This document shows positions 28,401 through 39,900 of a DNA stretch of 64,000 bases, in pieces. Position numbers and translations under genes: made by a program. A model generated the notes under the pieces. That model was not told the DNA's origin. It did not search any database and saw only the letters and a program-made list of their open reading frames with translations. Source of the stretch: Entoloma clypeatum (taxonomy: Eukaryota; Basidiomycota; Agaricomycetes; Agaricales; Entolomataceae); contig OY751487.1 in NCBI GenBank assembly GCA_963565915.1, positions 1,736,001 to 1,800,000 of the forward strand, read 5' to 3'. The stretch's first letter is position 1, and every line of letters begins with the position of its first letter.

Positions 28401-31111
28401 TAATATCTGCAGAATAATCAGTCCTTTCGCACGAGGCAAAAGGAGATTTGTTGACGCACCGTTCCGCAAACTCTTCGTATACCCACCGGGTCGGATAACC
28501 AGCACAACTGATACGGATTGTCTCCAACACACCACAGGCTCTCAACTGTCCCAGAACCTGCTGAGGTTGAAATTCCCAGGGCTTCTTCTGTTCATTGGGC
28601 TTGATGCACCTAATGTAGTGGACATTCGTGACGCTGAGGGTGTCCATGAGTGTAATCAACGAAGCCTTGAAGATGGATCCTTGGGTTGGTCGCTTGGCAG
28701 CAGCTCCTCCGGGGCGTCTCGCTGCCGAACTAGTGGTAGGAGAACTTTGAGCGACAAATGACTGACGCCCAGGGTCGGGAATGACAGAAGAGCGACGAGA
28801 TCCTCCACTTCCAGAATCAGAGAACGCCGGGGACGCAGGGTGGGGGCTATCCGGGGCTCTAGTCGAATTAAGAGCTGCATCAAGGACCTCCCTCAGGAAC
28901 GGATTCTTGGTAGATGCAAGAAGAGCCATGTGTTCATCAGGGACCGTATCACGATTCTTCTCCAAGAATCCTTCCACCTCATAGGTGACATCCAGAGCAT
29001 AATGGGCGATGGTGAACGCAGAGTTCCCAAATCGTGGCTTTTTGTAGACTTTTTTGAACTCGGGTTTGGGCAATAGTTGATTGTTCAGCTTTTGAAGGAA
29101 TGACGCATCGCTTCCTGAAGGCAGCCGTGATTCTTCGTCAAGTAGTGCCAGTACACCTAGTTTCCCTTCGATAGCATCTATGCAAGGTTGATTATCGGAA
29201 AAGTCAATGAACGTCCAATTGATTTCCTCCTTGACGTATTCCTCCTGCTCAAGTTTGAAGACATGCGAATTGAACTGATTTTTTTGATCAGTGACAAATC
29301 CATTGGGAGAAAGGATTGTTAATACCTCCTGTTGCAATTTCTCATTGGCATAATTGATGCTAAATTGTTCGAACGAGTTCTGAAATGTCCATTAGTCAGG
29401 TGGAAAGCAACGAAGTGAGAAAGCTTCACCTTCTGGAAGTGTTCGAACCCATAGATATCTAGCACACCAATGAACATCTCCGCACGATCGGCCGCATCTC
29501 CATTTTCGCCCGCCAAACTTTCGTTTACGATGGCAACCAGCCATTCAAACATACAAGCATAGACGAATTTGGCCACGCTATCTCGAACCACGTTCGCTTG
29601 CGCTGCATTGAGAGAGGTGATGATCTTCTCCGACCGGGTGGTGATCTGTTTCTTGACTGTCCATTTCTTAAACTCCGCGAGATTTACCCCCAGGAACCGG
29701 GTAGCTAGCAGCAGTGCAGGGTCATTGTCGTCCAGGGATGCATCTGCACGTAGCTGGGTGATTTTAACATTTCCTAAGTGCAACAGGGCCGCTAGAAGTC
29801 GAAAGACGGCCCATTGTTTCTCCACGCTGATGCCGACGGTCGATAGTGCCTGCTGTGTGGCTCTAAATTCCTCCGAATCATCGACACCATTGATGGGAGT
29901 GGAGGCGGGGCCTCCTTGCTTGAGGTAGTGAAACTTGGTTATATCGGTATCGAGTCCAAGGTCCTTCCGTTCCTTCAAAGGTGCGCCGGCGCACAGTTGA
30001 TAGAATATGTGGTAATTCCGCTCCGTCAAAGGTTGAAAAACTATCCTGGATCTTTCTAAGAGGTATGTCCGTATACGCGCACCGACGATTTCTTGTTTCC
30101 CATCAAACAGAATCTGTTCAGTGCTCAAAACCCGCAAAGTTCAAACGTTACAAGAGAGAACACGCACTTGTATATATTTGCCAAACCGGGATGAGTTGTC
30201 GTTCCGGGTAGTTTTAGCGTTACCGAACGCTTCCAATATGGGATTTGTGGCGAGGATCTGACGCTCAATCTCGCTCGAATCATCCAAGGAGAACTTTGCT
30301 TTAGTTTTGGAGTTCGTATCAGGGGGATTCACGGAGGCGAGGTAACGCATGATAAATTTTGCCTGCACAGGTGATTAGCAACAGGGCCGCTACCGAGATT
30401 TCGGTTCTTTACAGATTCGGTTTTTCCCGCTCCACTAGAAAACGGTAAGACAATTCGTGGAGGAGATGGGATGACAGGAAAAATCACCTCTCTCCGGAAA
30501 CGATGATAGTTTGACCCATGCCCTCCTTCCTCATGGCGGTATACGCGTCCTCGGCGATCGCAAATAGATGGGGTTCAAGTTCTCCACGCCGCCTCCCACT
30601 GTAGGCTTGAATGATTTCTGGCCCATAAAGAGTGACGCGCTGGAAAGGATTGACAGCTATCAGCACAATTCCGCTATAGGTATAGATACTATGCTGAGCA
30701 TAGCGGTTGCGGATCGTATGAAGCACTACAAGGAGTGGAGTGTTAGACCCCAATGAGGATGCTTCCGAAAACATATACCTGATGGCTCATTTAGATGAGA
30801 AAGAGTTGCCAAATCATCGGCAGTTTCTAATAATGGGGGGTTCCGTAGCGGCGGGAGGCCTTCCTTCCCATCTTTGATAGCCTTCCCGGTCGTGTTTATC
30901 GTAAGCTCCTACAGCGAGGTAGCCTCGGTCAGCTGACAGGGTGGAGATATGGAAGAAGAAGCAAATTAACCTTGCCTCGTTCGTCAACGAAGACGAGTTT
31001 GATCGCATCGTCGGGTCCCTTTGTGACGCTGGACACCTCTGCTGATATCCAAGCAAGATCCTTGTCCTCAAACCAGACCCGGGTTCCTTTGCTGTATATG
31101 TTTTCCGCCAT
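25469..31111 (-). CDS. MYO2: Class V myosin heavy chain (Myo2/MyoE-like)
   Basis: Actin motor that carries secretory vesicles and organelles to sites of polarised growth. Start at 31109-31111 ([20 protein letters not shown]), an SH3-like N-terminal subdomain. Then P-loop [11 protein letters not shown] split by an intron near 30480, switch [11 protein letters not shown] (about 30185-30215), switch [10 protein letters not shown] (about 29445-29470) and the converter region. IQ repeats lie around 27700-28250. A coiled coil follows ([20 protein letters not shown], about 27250-27680). The globular cargo-binding DIL domain spans about 26600-25480, ending [19 protein letters not shown], stop at 25469-25471. 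Around 15 introns; about 1600 aa, as usual for the class. Divergent from a small membrane protein gene across 267 bp. Confidence 0.95.
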
Positions 31112-31378
31112 CCCGGTCGAATTGAGGGAGGGATCTTGTTGGAGAACGTACAACGGACTGCCTCAGCAGAGATGCAACCGCCAAGCCGTGTGTTGTGCCT
31201 TGTTGTTCAGCGACTTCCCGGACTTTGTTGTCACCTGACCGCTTTAGCCGCGTCGCGTCGCGTCGGCTTTTATTTAAGTAAGTACTAAGTATGTAAACGT
31301 AGTGCCATGGTGTAGCACTTCTGTCAGCCTCCTGATCTTAATACTAGACAGAAACGACCAACTGAATAACTAAGACCG
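31112..31378. promoter_or_regulatory. Divergent promoter region of myosin V and the small membrane protein
   Basis: 267 bp between two divergent start codons. It contains a short direct repeat of CGTCG (about 31249-31266, reading gcgtcgcgtcgcgtcgg) followed by an AT-richer part (ttatttaagtaagtactaagtatg). No other recognisable sites. Functional assignment is inferred from position only. Confidence 0.4.
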
Positions 31379-31791
31379 ATGATTGTCCCTCACATCTCCA
31401 TCCCCAGGAGTAAGTCGGAATTTCCATTCACTGCCAAGTCCTTGTCCCGCTCAACGACCTGCTATCCACAGTCGTGGTCATAATTTCAATCGCTTTCGCT
31501 ATAATAGCTATCACCGCAGCCGCTCTCTTCCTCTTGTCACTCTCCTTTCGCGTTCGCCGAAGCTTCCGCCCCGACACCGAATCCATTCCGCACATCCGAC
31601 GCCGCGATCCGCACCTTCAAGGCTGCAAACATACCGCCTCAGACTCAAGCGACTCCGAAACCTCAATACAAATTTCTCCTTCACGACCCGCAATTTTTGG
31701 CTGCCACGAAGAGAAAGGAGAAGTCCGAGTCGTGATTACACCGCCGACACCTGCTAAGCGGCGAAGCATCACCGACGAGCAAGATCTCTGA
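31379..31791 (+). CDS. Small single-pass membrane protein (two exons), unknown function
   Basis: Start at 31379; exon 1 is 31379-31409 (MIVPHISIPR), GTAAGT donor, acceptor CAG at 31469-31471, exon 2 is 31472-31791. The join gives MIVPHISIPRIVVIISIAFA, continuing as one hydrophobic helix (IAITAAALFLLSLSF), then a basic stop-transfer stretch RVRRSFRP. A soluble tail of about 70 residues rich in Ser, Asp and Arg follows (ASDSSDSETSIQ, PPTPAKRRSITDEQ), with likely phosphosites. About 116 aa. No family recognised. A competing frame over the same DNA lacks a hydrophobic segment and is very Arg/Pro-rich, so I reject it. Confidence 0.6.
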
Positions 31792-32107
31792 TTCTGCATT
31801 AAGCCAGCTACCAGAATATCGTATTCAAGATGAGAAGGTGATAGAGCAAATGAATGTCTGTATGGTATACAGGGGGGCTACGGATTCCAGACTCGGCAAA
31901 TATGATCATGAAAGATGGTTGAAGAGGCTATGGGCATGATGAGATCCAGATAGATTTACGCGGGGAATGGACCATTAGGAAGGAGACCGTAGTCTTGTAC
32001 GGCGAGATGCATAGCTATGGAATAATTCGTGCACTGGAGTTACTGAGACACCAGGGAAAACATCAAGAAATGGACATGATAGAGAACAAGGAAGAGCGAA
32101 AAGGGGG
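31792..32107. other. Convergent 3' region without a gene
   Basis: 316 bp between two convergent stop codons. I see no coding frame with support, no tRNA and no repeat. It probably holds both 3' UTRs. Confidence 0.5.
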
Positions 32108-33460
32108 TCAGAATCTATCGGCATCGAAAGACAAGGCATCGAAGTGGAAGGAGTCCAGCCTCATTTCGAAACTAATATCCCCGGACTCGATCTCGGGGGG
32201 TGTACTGCTTGGTAGAATGTTCAAAGGCTTCCTTGGGCCTTCGAAATCAAGCTGCAGTTGGTATGGTAAAGGCGGCAAAGGTGTCTGTTCCTCCGTGGGG
32301 GTGTCTGGACCCAAAGAGGATATAGTTGAAGGTCCAGAAGAGTCGCGTGACATCATGGGAGGGTCTGGATCTGCAGGCATGGATTCGGCATCGTTGGAAA
32401 ACGAGAAGAGGCGGTGGAGGCCCAGCACCGAAAAGCGTCGTTTCATGGAGAAGGTGCGCGTGGAGGGTGATGGCGAAGCACTCCGAATGTCATGATATTC
32501 AGCTTCACCGGATGCCGCGGACGAAAAGGGGTCAAGGAAATCGAGGGATGGAGAAGCAGGACGAGCAACAATGCTACGGATGGATGGAGTGGGCGCCGAA
32601 GGTAGAACGGAGCCTTCCTCGAAAAAGTTTGGCCGTGGTGCATTAACGGTGGGTACGGATGACGGGGCGGAGGGAGCGGAAAAAAGTTGTGAAAGAACGC
32701 TTGACTTCCGACGGGAAACGGTTGGTGTTTTACTCCTCGGCGGCAAATCTTCCTCGGGACTGTACGCTGGGCCATCCGTTCGCAAAGGTGGCAAAGAAGG
32801 GATATTGGAAAAGTGAGGTTTGTTCCGGACGGAACCTTTGCCCACCATTTTCATGGAGCGTAGGACTTTGGAGGCACGAAATTTTAAGGACTTGGAACGC
32901 TTCATAGGAGGGGGTGAGGCGTCTTTCTGTTGGTCCTGAGCATGTCGTCCAACCTTGACAACCTCGACTACATCTGAGTCGTTGCCAATACTTGTGTTGC
33001 TCGCATTCGGGGTGCTTCGCTGCGGGTAGCGAGGAGTAAAATCGTCTTCGACCTCTATTGCTTCGCCGAATCCGTGATGCATGATAGTCGCATTGTGGGA
33101 ACCGAATGGACCGGCCGAGTCGTACAGGGCTTGGGATTTGGCTTGAAACTCACTGAGGGGATTGTCGAGAAAGGGGGAAGCGGGACTAAGGGGTGCGTCG
33201 GTTGCGTTGAAGTAACACCAAGTCGGACTGTGGTCCTCCTCCGGGGGCACTACGAAAACGTTTGGCATTTGTGCTGCTGAGGATTGGTCATAATGAGAAG
33301 AAAGGAGTGTGGAGGCCATCTGCTGGCGAACACTCTCGGGACTGGCAACACCCAAGGGTTCAACGTTCAACTTTGTGGTCAGCCCAGTCACGTGGGCGCG
33401 CGCGTCGTCGTAGGTCAGCGTGGCTCTCGGCGACAGTGACGACGACGACGACGACGACAT
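32108..33460 (-). CDS. Intrinsically disordered Ser/Pro-rich protein, unknown function
   Basis: Intronless frame of about 450 codons ending DALSFDADRF, stop at 32108-32110. Composition is Ser, Pro, Ala and Asp rich with several basic phosphosite-like motifs: MKRSKSLKFRASKVLRSMKM, VSRRKSSVLSQLF, MKRRFSVLGLHRLFSF. The C-terminal 40 residues (PLPYQLQLDFEGPRKPLNIL...SFEMRLDSFHFDAL) have a regular hydrophobic pattern and may be a short folded or binding element. The start is doubtful. The ATG at 33460 gives a poly-Ser head from a GAC/GTC triplet run, but it overlaps the start codon of the glucosidase gene on the other strand. The next in-frame ATG is at 33319 (MASTLLSSHYDQ). No family recognised. 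Confidence 0.55.
   Translation of the reverse strand: MSSSSSSSLSPRATLTYDDARAHVTGLTTKLNVEPLGVASPESVRQQMASTLLSSHYDQSSAAQMPNVFVVPPEEDHSPTWCYFNATDAPLSPASPFLDNPLSEFQAKSQALYDSAGPFGSHNATIMHHGFGEAIEVEDDFTPRYPQRSTPNASNTSIGNDSDVVEVVKVGRHAQDQQKDASPPPMKRSKSLKFRASKVLRSMKMVGKGSVRNKPHFSNIPSLPPLRTDGPAYSPEEDLPPRSKTPTVSRRKSSVLSQLFSAPSAPSSVPTVNAPRPNFFEEGSVLPSAPTPSIRSIVARPASPSLDFLDPFSSAASGEAEYHDIRSASPSPSTRTFSMKRRFSVLGLHRLFSFSNDAESMPADPDPPMMSRDSSGPSTISSLGPDTPTEEQTPLPPLPYQLQLDFEGPRKPLNILPSSTPPEIESGDISFEMRLDSFHFDALSFDADRF
33437..33458. repeat. GAC trinucleotide run
   Basis: Seven consecutive gac triplets just before the glucosidase ATG; on the other strand they encode poly-Ser (tcg codons) at the head of the disordered protein if its most upstream ATG is used. 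Microsatellite-like, so length may vary between strains. Confidence 0.8.
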
Positions 33461-36400
33461 GAAGTTCACTCCGTTCCTCCTGCTCGTCGTCGCCAATGCC
33501 GCACTCGCAAAAGCAACCAACGACACCCTTCTGTGGGGTCCATACAGGCCAAATCTCTACTTTGGTCTCCGGCCCCAGATCCCACAGTCTCTCATGACCG
33601 GTCTTATGTGGTTTGGCACTCACGACTTTCAGTCTGTCGCACGTTCGTGCTCACCTTTTGTCCTCCGAATCTTCCCTCTCATACGCCCAACCATTAGATA
33701 TTCGCCATGCGTGCGATCAGGGAGACAAGCTCGACACTTACACTTGGACCCAGTATGACCCCCGAGAGGGTGGTGTACAACTCATAAAAGATAGCTTAAA
33801 CAATGTGAAGATTACAACAGAATACCTCAAGGTGGCCGGTGGCGACCATGGCGGTAGTTGGGCCACTCGCATCAAAGGGGAACCTATAAATCCAGGTATG
33901 ACGCACTCATATCACTTCCTGTCGACCTTGACCTGATGCACGAACTCAGCTCTACCCTCCCGAATTTCCCCTATCTTCTATTTTGGACTCGATGGGATCG
34001 GTGGCCTCGAAATGGAAACAGATGAAGATGAAGATGTAAATCCGTTACACTATCTTCTTGGTTCACTGACCAACCTCGAGTCGAGGGAATCCAAGGGGGC
34101 ATTAAACTTTCTGGCTCCACTCCGGAGCTGGATGACTTCGTTATCCGTATCGTTGATGGTACTATACTTGTCGTTTTCTACATTCTATTTTCATTCACAC
34201 CTGCGGCAGGGCCCAACAATACTGCTGTCATGAAAGGTCCTCACCACGAAGCATTCAGGAACCGAATTGGTAAAACTCACTATATTGGACAACCTATACC
34301 TTCAGGACATATCTGGCGGGCAAAAGGTGTAGTGATTCATTTTCGACAGCCGTCGTATTCTTACCCCGATTGCAGACTACATCTCCAAATCACTAATAGA
34401 CAGGGCCCGAGAAGTCATTGCACCTTACCAAGATCCCGCAGACGGCGCCCCAGACCCTTCATATGTTCTTCAGCTCCCTGATGAAGTGTACACCGGAAGT
34501 AATCTTTTCGCTTTCCAAAAACTTTTCGACGGTCCTTTTCACTTCGACGTCTTCTTCGAAAGCGGAAGTCACAAGCAGAAACTTAGCTGTGCGTATCCCT
34601 CTTGCTCGAATTCGAGTGCGCCAATCTGAGCGGCCCCAAGCTTCCACTCTTAACCAAGGAATCCCTGCACTGGCAACTTCATATGATCAGCGTTTCGAGT
34701 CTGTCTTCCCGTACCCTTCAGATTACCCCAAGGACAAGCAACAAGCTTTACAGGCCTTTTCGAAGGCGATCACATCCAATCTTATTGGCGGCGTGGGCTA
34801 CTTTTACGGAAACTCCATCGTGAATAGAAAGTTTTCCTACGAATGGGATGAAGATGACGACCACACGGGAGAGGAGGATAAGGATACCAATGGTGTCGAG
34901 AACGGCCCTAGATTAACTGAACCAAAGTCTCTTTTAACCGCGACGCCGAGTCGCAGTTTTTTCCCTCGAGGATTTTACTGGTGCGTGCGACTTGGTTTCA
35001 AAGTTACCATTGTTGGTGATTGATAGTTAGGGATGAAGGGTTCCATCTGTTACATATTGGCCTCTGGGATACCGACTTCAGGTAAGTCGTTCCCATTCAA
35101 GGCTTGCCAAAAACATTCCAAACACTTGTTGCTAGCCTAAAAATTTTGAAAGATTGGATAGATCTCATAGACGATGATGGATGGGTTGCTCGTGAACAGA
35201 TCCTCGGTGAAGAAGCACGAAGCAAAGCAAGTCCACCATGTTCCCTGCCCATCACATGGAAGGATTGATCATAGATTTTAGGTTCCTGAAGAATTCCAGA
35301 CTCAAGTTCCAAACTATGCTAATCCACCCACACTCACAATGGCTGTTGTCGCCTTCATTCAACGTCTCAAAACAGCTTCCAATGAGCCCTCCTCCCTGGA
35401 TCTCGGTTTGGATCTCGGTATAGGCAGCGCTCAAGTGCCCCTCTCTCGTGCTGCACCAATAACATCAGGAAGTCAATACCTTGAATCTCCCGACCTTGCG
35501 CGGGCGTACCTGCAGGGTATTTACAAACCTTTGAAGAGACATTATGACTGGTTCCGCCGCACACAGCGTGGGCAGATCAAGCAATATGGGCGTGTCGCAA
35601 GGTCGAGGACGGAGGGATACCGCTGGCGGGGCAGGTCTGAGCTCCACGTCTTGACAAGCGGCATGGACGACTTTCCACGGGGGCAGCCACATGCGGGAGA
35701 GCTTCACCTGGATCTTATCTCGTGGATGGCCTTCTTCACCAGAACCATGAAGGAAATCTCGGAGTATATCGGGGAGACGGATGATGCTCTCTCATTTGGC
35801 CAGATTGAAACGGCCATTTTGGGTAATATTGATGGTGCGTGTTGAAAGAAAGACCTCCTTTTCTTGTTGTCCATTATCATGATACACAGATCTACATTGG
35901 AGCGAGGAATCCAGGATGTATTGTGACGTGAACGTAAATGACGACGGTATATAGATTCATACTTTCCCTCTCGTCCATCAGGTTTACCACCCTTCACAGA
36001 CGAATCTCATCACGTTTGCCACAAGGGGTATCTCTCGCTTTTCCCTTTCTTGCTCTCCCTTCTTCCCCCGTCCTCACCCAAGCTCGGACATATCTTCGAC
36101 CTCCTGCAGGACACCAATCACCTTTGGTCACAGTACGGTCTGCGCAGCCTGTCTGCGTCTCATCCCGAGTTCGGCAAAGACGAGAACTACTGGAAAGGGC
36201 CGATCTGGATCCAGATGAATTATCTCGCTTTGAGCGCTTTGCACAAGGTCATTCTTTCCTTCTGAATCATTATAACAAGGGTCTTGAAGTAACAATGTAA
36301 AGACATATATCCCCCAGCCTGGGCCGTATCAAGCAAGGGCCACAGATATCTATACACAGCTGAGGAAGAATATTGTTGATAATGTATACAAGGTGTGGTC

Positions 36401-36679
36401 TACATCCTCCATGTTTCCATGAAAACTCATCTTTCTTCAAGGATTACGAACGGACAGGCTATGTTTGGGAACAATACGATGCGATCACAGGTGAAGGAAA
36501 ACGAAGGTCAGAGCCTGATGCGTGGGGTTCACGCGTTCAGATGTGCTAACTATCCGATCCTCAGTCACCCATTCACAGGCTGGACATCATTGGTTTCCTT
36601 GAGTGAGCTATGCGTTTTGCGTTATTGGCGCTCACTGAGGACTTTTTTTTTTGATACAGTTCTCGCTGAAAAGTATTGA
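33459..36679 (+). CDS. CWH41: Mannosyl-oligosaccharide glucosidase (glucosidase I), GH63
   Basis: ER enzyme that removes the terminal alpha-1,2-glucose from newly transferred N-glycans. ATG at 33459 (MKFTPFLLLVVANAALAKAT) looks like a cleavable signal peptide. Then LLWGPYRPNLYFGLRPQIPQ and LMTGLMWFG, the GH63 N-terminal signature, and TYTWTQYDPREGGVQLIKDS. The catalytic (alpha/alpha)6 part includes FPRGFYWDEGFH-type sequence split by an intron near 34982-35055 (RGFYW, then DEGFHLLHIG), WDTDF, and YGLRSLSASHPEFGKDENYW followed by KGPIWIQMNYLALSAL. The last exons encode TGYVWEQYDAITGEG and SHPFTGWTSLV; stop at 36677-36679. At least twelve introns. Yeast and human enzymes are type II membrane proteins, whereas here the N-terminus reads as a signal peptide with no long cytosolic tail. 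Confidence 0.92.
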
Positions 36680-36937
36680 TGAACTAGAACCACACACCTC
36701 GAAGTCACTTTGGATATTATATTAGTGAGATGGTATCATGCTTGGTTGGACCCATCTAATTTCACGCAACGTCCAAACGACCAAGTCGTCTACTAATAGG
36801 CTTTGAATGAGAGAGATGAAATTCGTCCGGGTTATATGTAAGTCTATCGATCACGCTAATGGTATATGTATGTGCAATACAAGAGGGAAAGAAAAAAGTG
36901 ATAAAATAAAATAAACTATGAATAATGACTGATGCTA

Positions 36938-39900
36938 TCAGTGATCCGTGTGGTCTTGCAAGTCATGATCGTCAATCTCTTGGATATCCTGAATCTCAGT
37001 CGCCAGCGGCGAACCTGGAAGTTCACCACCAATCGACCGATTCTCTGTTCTCCGCCGCCTCCGCCGTTGCGACATGGGAGGCGCTGTAGGCGTCGTCGGC
37101 ATGAATCCGTCAGACTTTAGCCGGGCCAGCATATCGCGTGCCACATCGGCGGTGTCTTCGCCCGAGACGGCTGCGCTGTCCGTTGGCAAGGACAGCGGGG
37201 CCAGGGGCCGATCTTGTTCGGCGCTCCCGCGTCGTCTCCGCGATTTCCGTACGGGATCGCCGTTCCGCAGCTTCGCCAACACGGCATCCAACACGTCCTG
37301 ATCTTCTTCTGTCGCCGAGGCTTCGAGGGCCTTTTGACGATTCACCCTGCTCTCCTCCAACGCCTGTTTCCTCTTTTCCACGGCGATCTTCTCATCAGCG
37401 GCGGTTTGGTTGTCTGTTTGACATTTCTGTGTTGCTTTTGAATTAAAAAAAAAAAAGAACGATTGGAGGAATTTAAGAGGCCTCCCACTTTGTATGATGT
37501 AACAAATGTCTTGAAGATGCCGTAGAATTCTGAGGAACTCATATTCTTGTCCTCTTCACCGTAGTAATTGATGGCGTCCGTGAACGTCGTATCCGCGTTC
37601 TTGACATCATCGATCAGGTCCTCCATCTGCACGTTTGCCTTGTTCGCAAAGGCCCACATCTGCTTGCCGTATCTGTCTTGCTCATCGATGATGTCTGCGA
37701 AGTGCTCTCCCAGTTCCTGCCGGATCCGCTTCAAGCCATCCCGGAGTTCTATCATGCCTTTACGGAGGTCTTGCAGATTGACTAGACAGAGGATGTCAGA
37801 ATGTGCCCTTTTTACAATCAACTGAGAATTGTTGACCCCGGTATGCTTCAGCTGGTTTGTCCAGCTCTTCAAGGAATTGCTCCATTTCTGGGAACTGCTT
37901 CGACACCGTCCGCTCCAGAAAGTGAAGCAACGTAGTGTTGTTCACCGATTTCGTATCCACAAGCTAACATGAGAATATGAGTTCGCGAAATGAACAGTGG
38001 AATAAGGCTTGCTCACCTTGTTGATACTGCTGACTCTGAAACCAAAGGCCCCCCCTTTGATTCCAGTGCCGTTCATGTAATTACCAATCAACAGGATAAG
38101 CTGAGAGGGATCGATGAGGAAGACGGAGAGCAGAACCGTTTCAGAGCTTACACTGAGGACCTCCTTGAAATGCTTGGCATCAAGCAGCGAACGCCCCGCC
38201 GCTGAAAGTTTGCGTGCCCCCTGGGGCATCGTTAGCACCATCCTGGTCTACATCACGGGACTCACATCATCCAACAACGACCAAGTCTCGTCGAAGCCAG
38301 TCTTGTACAGCATCCCTTCAATACGAGGGCCCAGCCGCTCGATCTGGATGAGTCGAACCATGAGGCGATCAGACGGATGCAGCTCAGCAAGCTCTTCAGG
38401 CTCGGCATTGCGATACACATTCAGTTTACCGACCTAACATAAACAGTCGGCATAGGAAATTCATGGTTATACGCCTGCGACGTACTTGTTCGGGTGATGG
38501 CAGGACAGGCTTCAGTTCGCTCAAGAAAGTCTGCGTACACAAGTCTTGATCAAATTGTTCGATCTTGCGTGCAATCTCCTCGGGTTGAAGCTTTTTGACC
38601 CGTTGAATGAGGATCTCTGGAAAAAAAGCTTCAAACGAATCCGCGGGTTTCAAAAGCCGCAATCACCCACCGACGCGTTTCTTGGTCTGCGGATCCAACA
38701 CGCTCTTGAGCTCTGCGCGTTTCTGTCGAGCTGCACCACAAGACCCACCGAGTGAGACTCTATAACCAAAGGAAAAAAGGTGCAAAAATCCTACCCATCA
38801 GATTGATAACAAGCTGTTTCGCCTTAAAGTCCTCCTCCATCTCTCTCCACACCCCATCCATCTGCAACTTCTGCAACATCTCCATCTCCTTATTCGGCTG
38901 CTCCTGGTTCCACAACGTCTTCGCAACCTGCTGGTGTGGAAGCTTGTCCCACTGCAGCTGCTTCATCTTGATGCTCGGCGTGATCAGCACGTCCTTGCGG
39001 GCAGCTAGCAGGTTTGAAATATTCGCACCGAGGAGCCCGGAGTTCCGAGAACTGTGCGCGGAGCTTGCGGTAGAGGGGGGGTTCGTGCCGGGGGGGGGAG
39101 GGGGTGGTGGTGGGTTGTTCCGTAGTACTGAGGGCGCGATGATTGAGATGGAACCGGGCGGTGGAGCGGGCGGCGGAGGAGGCGGCGGTGGTGGTGGAGG
39201 AGGGGGGCCCATGCCAGGAGGTGGTGGCGGAGGCGGCGGAGGAGGAGGTGGTGGAGGTGGAGGTGGCGGTGGCGCAGAGGTAGTACCATCTGCAGACTCC
39301 TCGGGAAGTGGAGGTAGCGGGGGACCAGACGACGGACTTGAATCTGTAGAAGTCGGGATTTTACCCTTTGCCATGAAGTGTTTATTGAGCTGTTCAGCGA
39401 ACGAGCCTATGGGCGGCCCGCGAGCATTCCCAACCGAGCTCTGCGAGCTGACAGAAGTCGCGGTGGTGTCTTCTGTCAGATTGGTGTACCCGCTTCTCAC
39501 GGAGTGTGAATATTCGCTATCGTCATCATTAAAGCCTGGAGTAGATGGACGACTCAGGTCGCCGTGTTCGGACATTTCGTCGCGCGGTGATAGCAGGTTA
39601 GTAGACTTGAAAGGTAGGTCTCCTCTCAATGGGGGCCGGTCGGTGCGGCGTGGTGAACCTCGGACGCTCCGCGAGCTTGACATGGATCCCATGGTGGGTG
39701 AATACTGTTCAACATCGTTAGCCGTCCTCTCACCCGCGTGAAAACGTGAAAACTGACAATATTAGCGCCAGCAGCCATCTGTTGTTGAATTTGTTCCTGA
39801 GCATCAGCGTCGTCTGCATCCATGAATTGGGAAACCCGTCCAGATTCATCAGTTATGGTGACACCTGCATTCTTCCTCTTGCTGCCTGCAGCCCTCGTTC

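Noticed and set aside
31383..31757. Arg/Pro-rich frame of 124 codons
   Set aside because: Overlaps the two-exon membrane protein in another register and crosses its intron; composition looks out of frame.
38752..39741. Long plus-strand glycine-rich open frame (329 codons)
   Set aside because: It is antisense to the proline runs of the formin FH1 domain; the openness follows from GC-rich triplets and it has no family motif.
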